A stretch of 64,000 bases of DNA from Spongiibacter nanhainus (lineage in GTDB: Bacteria > Pseudomonadota > Gammaproteobacteria > Pseudomonadales > Spongiibacteraceae): positions 186,001 to 250,000 of the forward strand of contig NZ_CP066167.1 of the NCBI RefSeq assembly GCF_016132545.1, read 5' to 3'. Positions 63,411-64,000 of the stretch are shown here, in pieces (the stretch's first letter is position 1; the number at the start of each line of letters is the position of its first letter). Both the position numbers and the translations under genes were made by a program. The notes below the pieces were generated by a model. The model ran no database searches and had not been told where the DNA came from. It worked only from the letters and a program-made list of their open reading frames with translations.

Positions 63411-64000
63411 TTAGGCTTCGGGCATCAAGCTGTTGACCCGGTCCAGCGCATCCACGTACTCCGTTACCAGACGGAAAATCACCTGACGGGTGGATTCCAC
63501 CTGATTGATCTGCCCGACTACCTGGCCGACCGGATTAAAGGCCACTTTCTGGCAATCGCCCACTGCAGCGTATTTGGCCGTGCGGCGAATACCGTCGCCG
63601 GTGACCAGACCCTGGAGGGGCATACCCAGTGGTTTGGGGTTGGCGGGATCTTCCCAGGCTTCGGTCCAGTCGTTTTTCAGCATCCGGCAGGGCTTGCCGG
63701 TCCAGGAGCGAGAGCGCACGGTGTCTTCGCTGGAGGCTTTGAGCAGCGATTCTTTCTGGGCGGGCTCAGCGTGTGCTTCTTCCACGGTCAGCCACAGGGA
63801 ACCGGTCCATACGCCGGCACAGCCCATGCTCATGGCCGCCAGCATTTGCTGGCCGCTACCGATGCCGCCGGCGGCCAGAACTGGGATGTCTCCCGCCGCA
63901 GCAACGGCCTGGGGCCAGAAAACGACAGAGCCGACGTCGCCGGTGTGACCGCCACCTTCGCCGCCCTGGGCGATGATGAAATCCAAGCCGGCTTCTTTGT
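63411..64000 (-). CDS. Nitronate monooxygenase (2-nitropropane dioxygenase family), 5' truncated by window edge
   Basis: The last 195 or so residues of an NMO-family flavoenzyme; the frame stays open to base 64000. The FMN-binding QGGEGGGHTGDVGS, the catalytic-loop region AAGGIGSGQQMLAAMSMG and the end are visible. The family oxidises alkyl nitronates or reduces related substrates with FMN. The N-terminal TIM-barrel half is outside the window. Confidence 0.92.
   Translation of the reverse strand, partial: KEAGLDFIIAQGGEGGGHTGDVGSVVFWPQAVAAAGDIPVLAAGGIGSGQQMLAAMSMGCAGVWTGSLWLTVEEAHAEPAQKESLLKASSEDTVRSRSWTGKPCRMLKNDWTEAWEDPANPKPLGMPLQGLVTGDGIRRTAKYAAVGDCQKVAFNPVGQVVGQINQVESTRQVIFRLVTEYVDALDRVNSLMPEA

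Overview
The window is a chromosomal stretch of a marine or halotolerant gammaproteobacterium. The gene orders ruvX-algH-tonB-gshB-pilGHIJ-chpA and dsbA-cyt c4-cyt c5-engB match those known from Pseudomonas and relatives. Together with the ectoine operon, the TonB-dependent receptor and the SCP-x-type thiolase cluster they point towards the Cellvibrionales/Spongiibacteraceae neighbourhood; this placement is inference from gene content only. No tRNA, rRNA, CRISPR array, insertion sequence or prophage was seen.

Layout. 1-4.8 kb: plus-strand catabolic operon (partial SDR, SCP-x-like thiolase, FAH-family hydrolase, cupin, acyl-CoA ligase), facing a TonB-dependent receptor gene (4.9-7.4 kb) broken by five single-base frameshifts. 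7.6-11.6 kb: VOC protein, CPA2 antiporter, YbaK deacylase, small outer-membrane barrel and EF-hand protein. 11.9-15.2 kb: GlrK-QseG-GlrR-like sigma-54 two-component operon; a well-formed sigma-54 promoter faces away from it and drives the EF-hand gene. 15.2-18.9 kb: LysE, TerC, a frameshifted transglutaminase, small lipoprotein, nitroreductase, a 160-bp cluster of consecutive inverted repeats, DUF2164. 19.1-22.1 kb: lipoprotein 5'-nucleotidase with a collagen-like stalk, TSUP permease. 22.1-29.6 kb: ectoine operon ectABC-ask followed by a TPR membrane protein and an SSS symporter, with divergent ectR and a cytochrome c5 lipoprotein.

29.8-32.1 kb: YbgA-like protein and photolyase. 32.2-35.6 kb: three-gene retropepsin / inactive transglutaminase-7TM / ATP-grasp ligase operon. 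35.6-38.3 kb: dsbA, cytochrome c4, cytochrome c5, engB. 38.3-41.2 kb: ruvX, algH, tonB, gshB. 41.5-51.2 kb: Chp chemosensory operon for type IV pili (pilG, pilH, pilI, pilJ, chpA, chpC), without pilK and chpB. 51.2-54.2 kb: rsmE, argA, unknown membrane protein. 54.2-56.0 kb: FinR-like regulator and ferredoxin-NADP reductase. 56.2-60.2 kb: alpha/beta hydrolase and a large exported PHP-domain metallohydrolase. 60.5-64 kb: OmpA-like lipoprotein, LEA14-like lipoprotein, orphan ParA, riboflavin synthase, partial nitronate monooxygenase.

The main themes are osmoadaptation (ectoine), surface motility (Chp/TonB), envelope stress signalling (GlrKR with a candidate local target) and aromatic or steroid-like CoA-ester catabolism. 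Several reading frames are broken by one-base changes in short base runs, so some apparent pseudogenes may be sequence errors.
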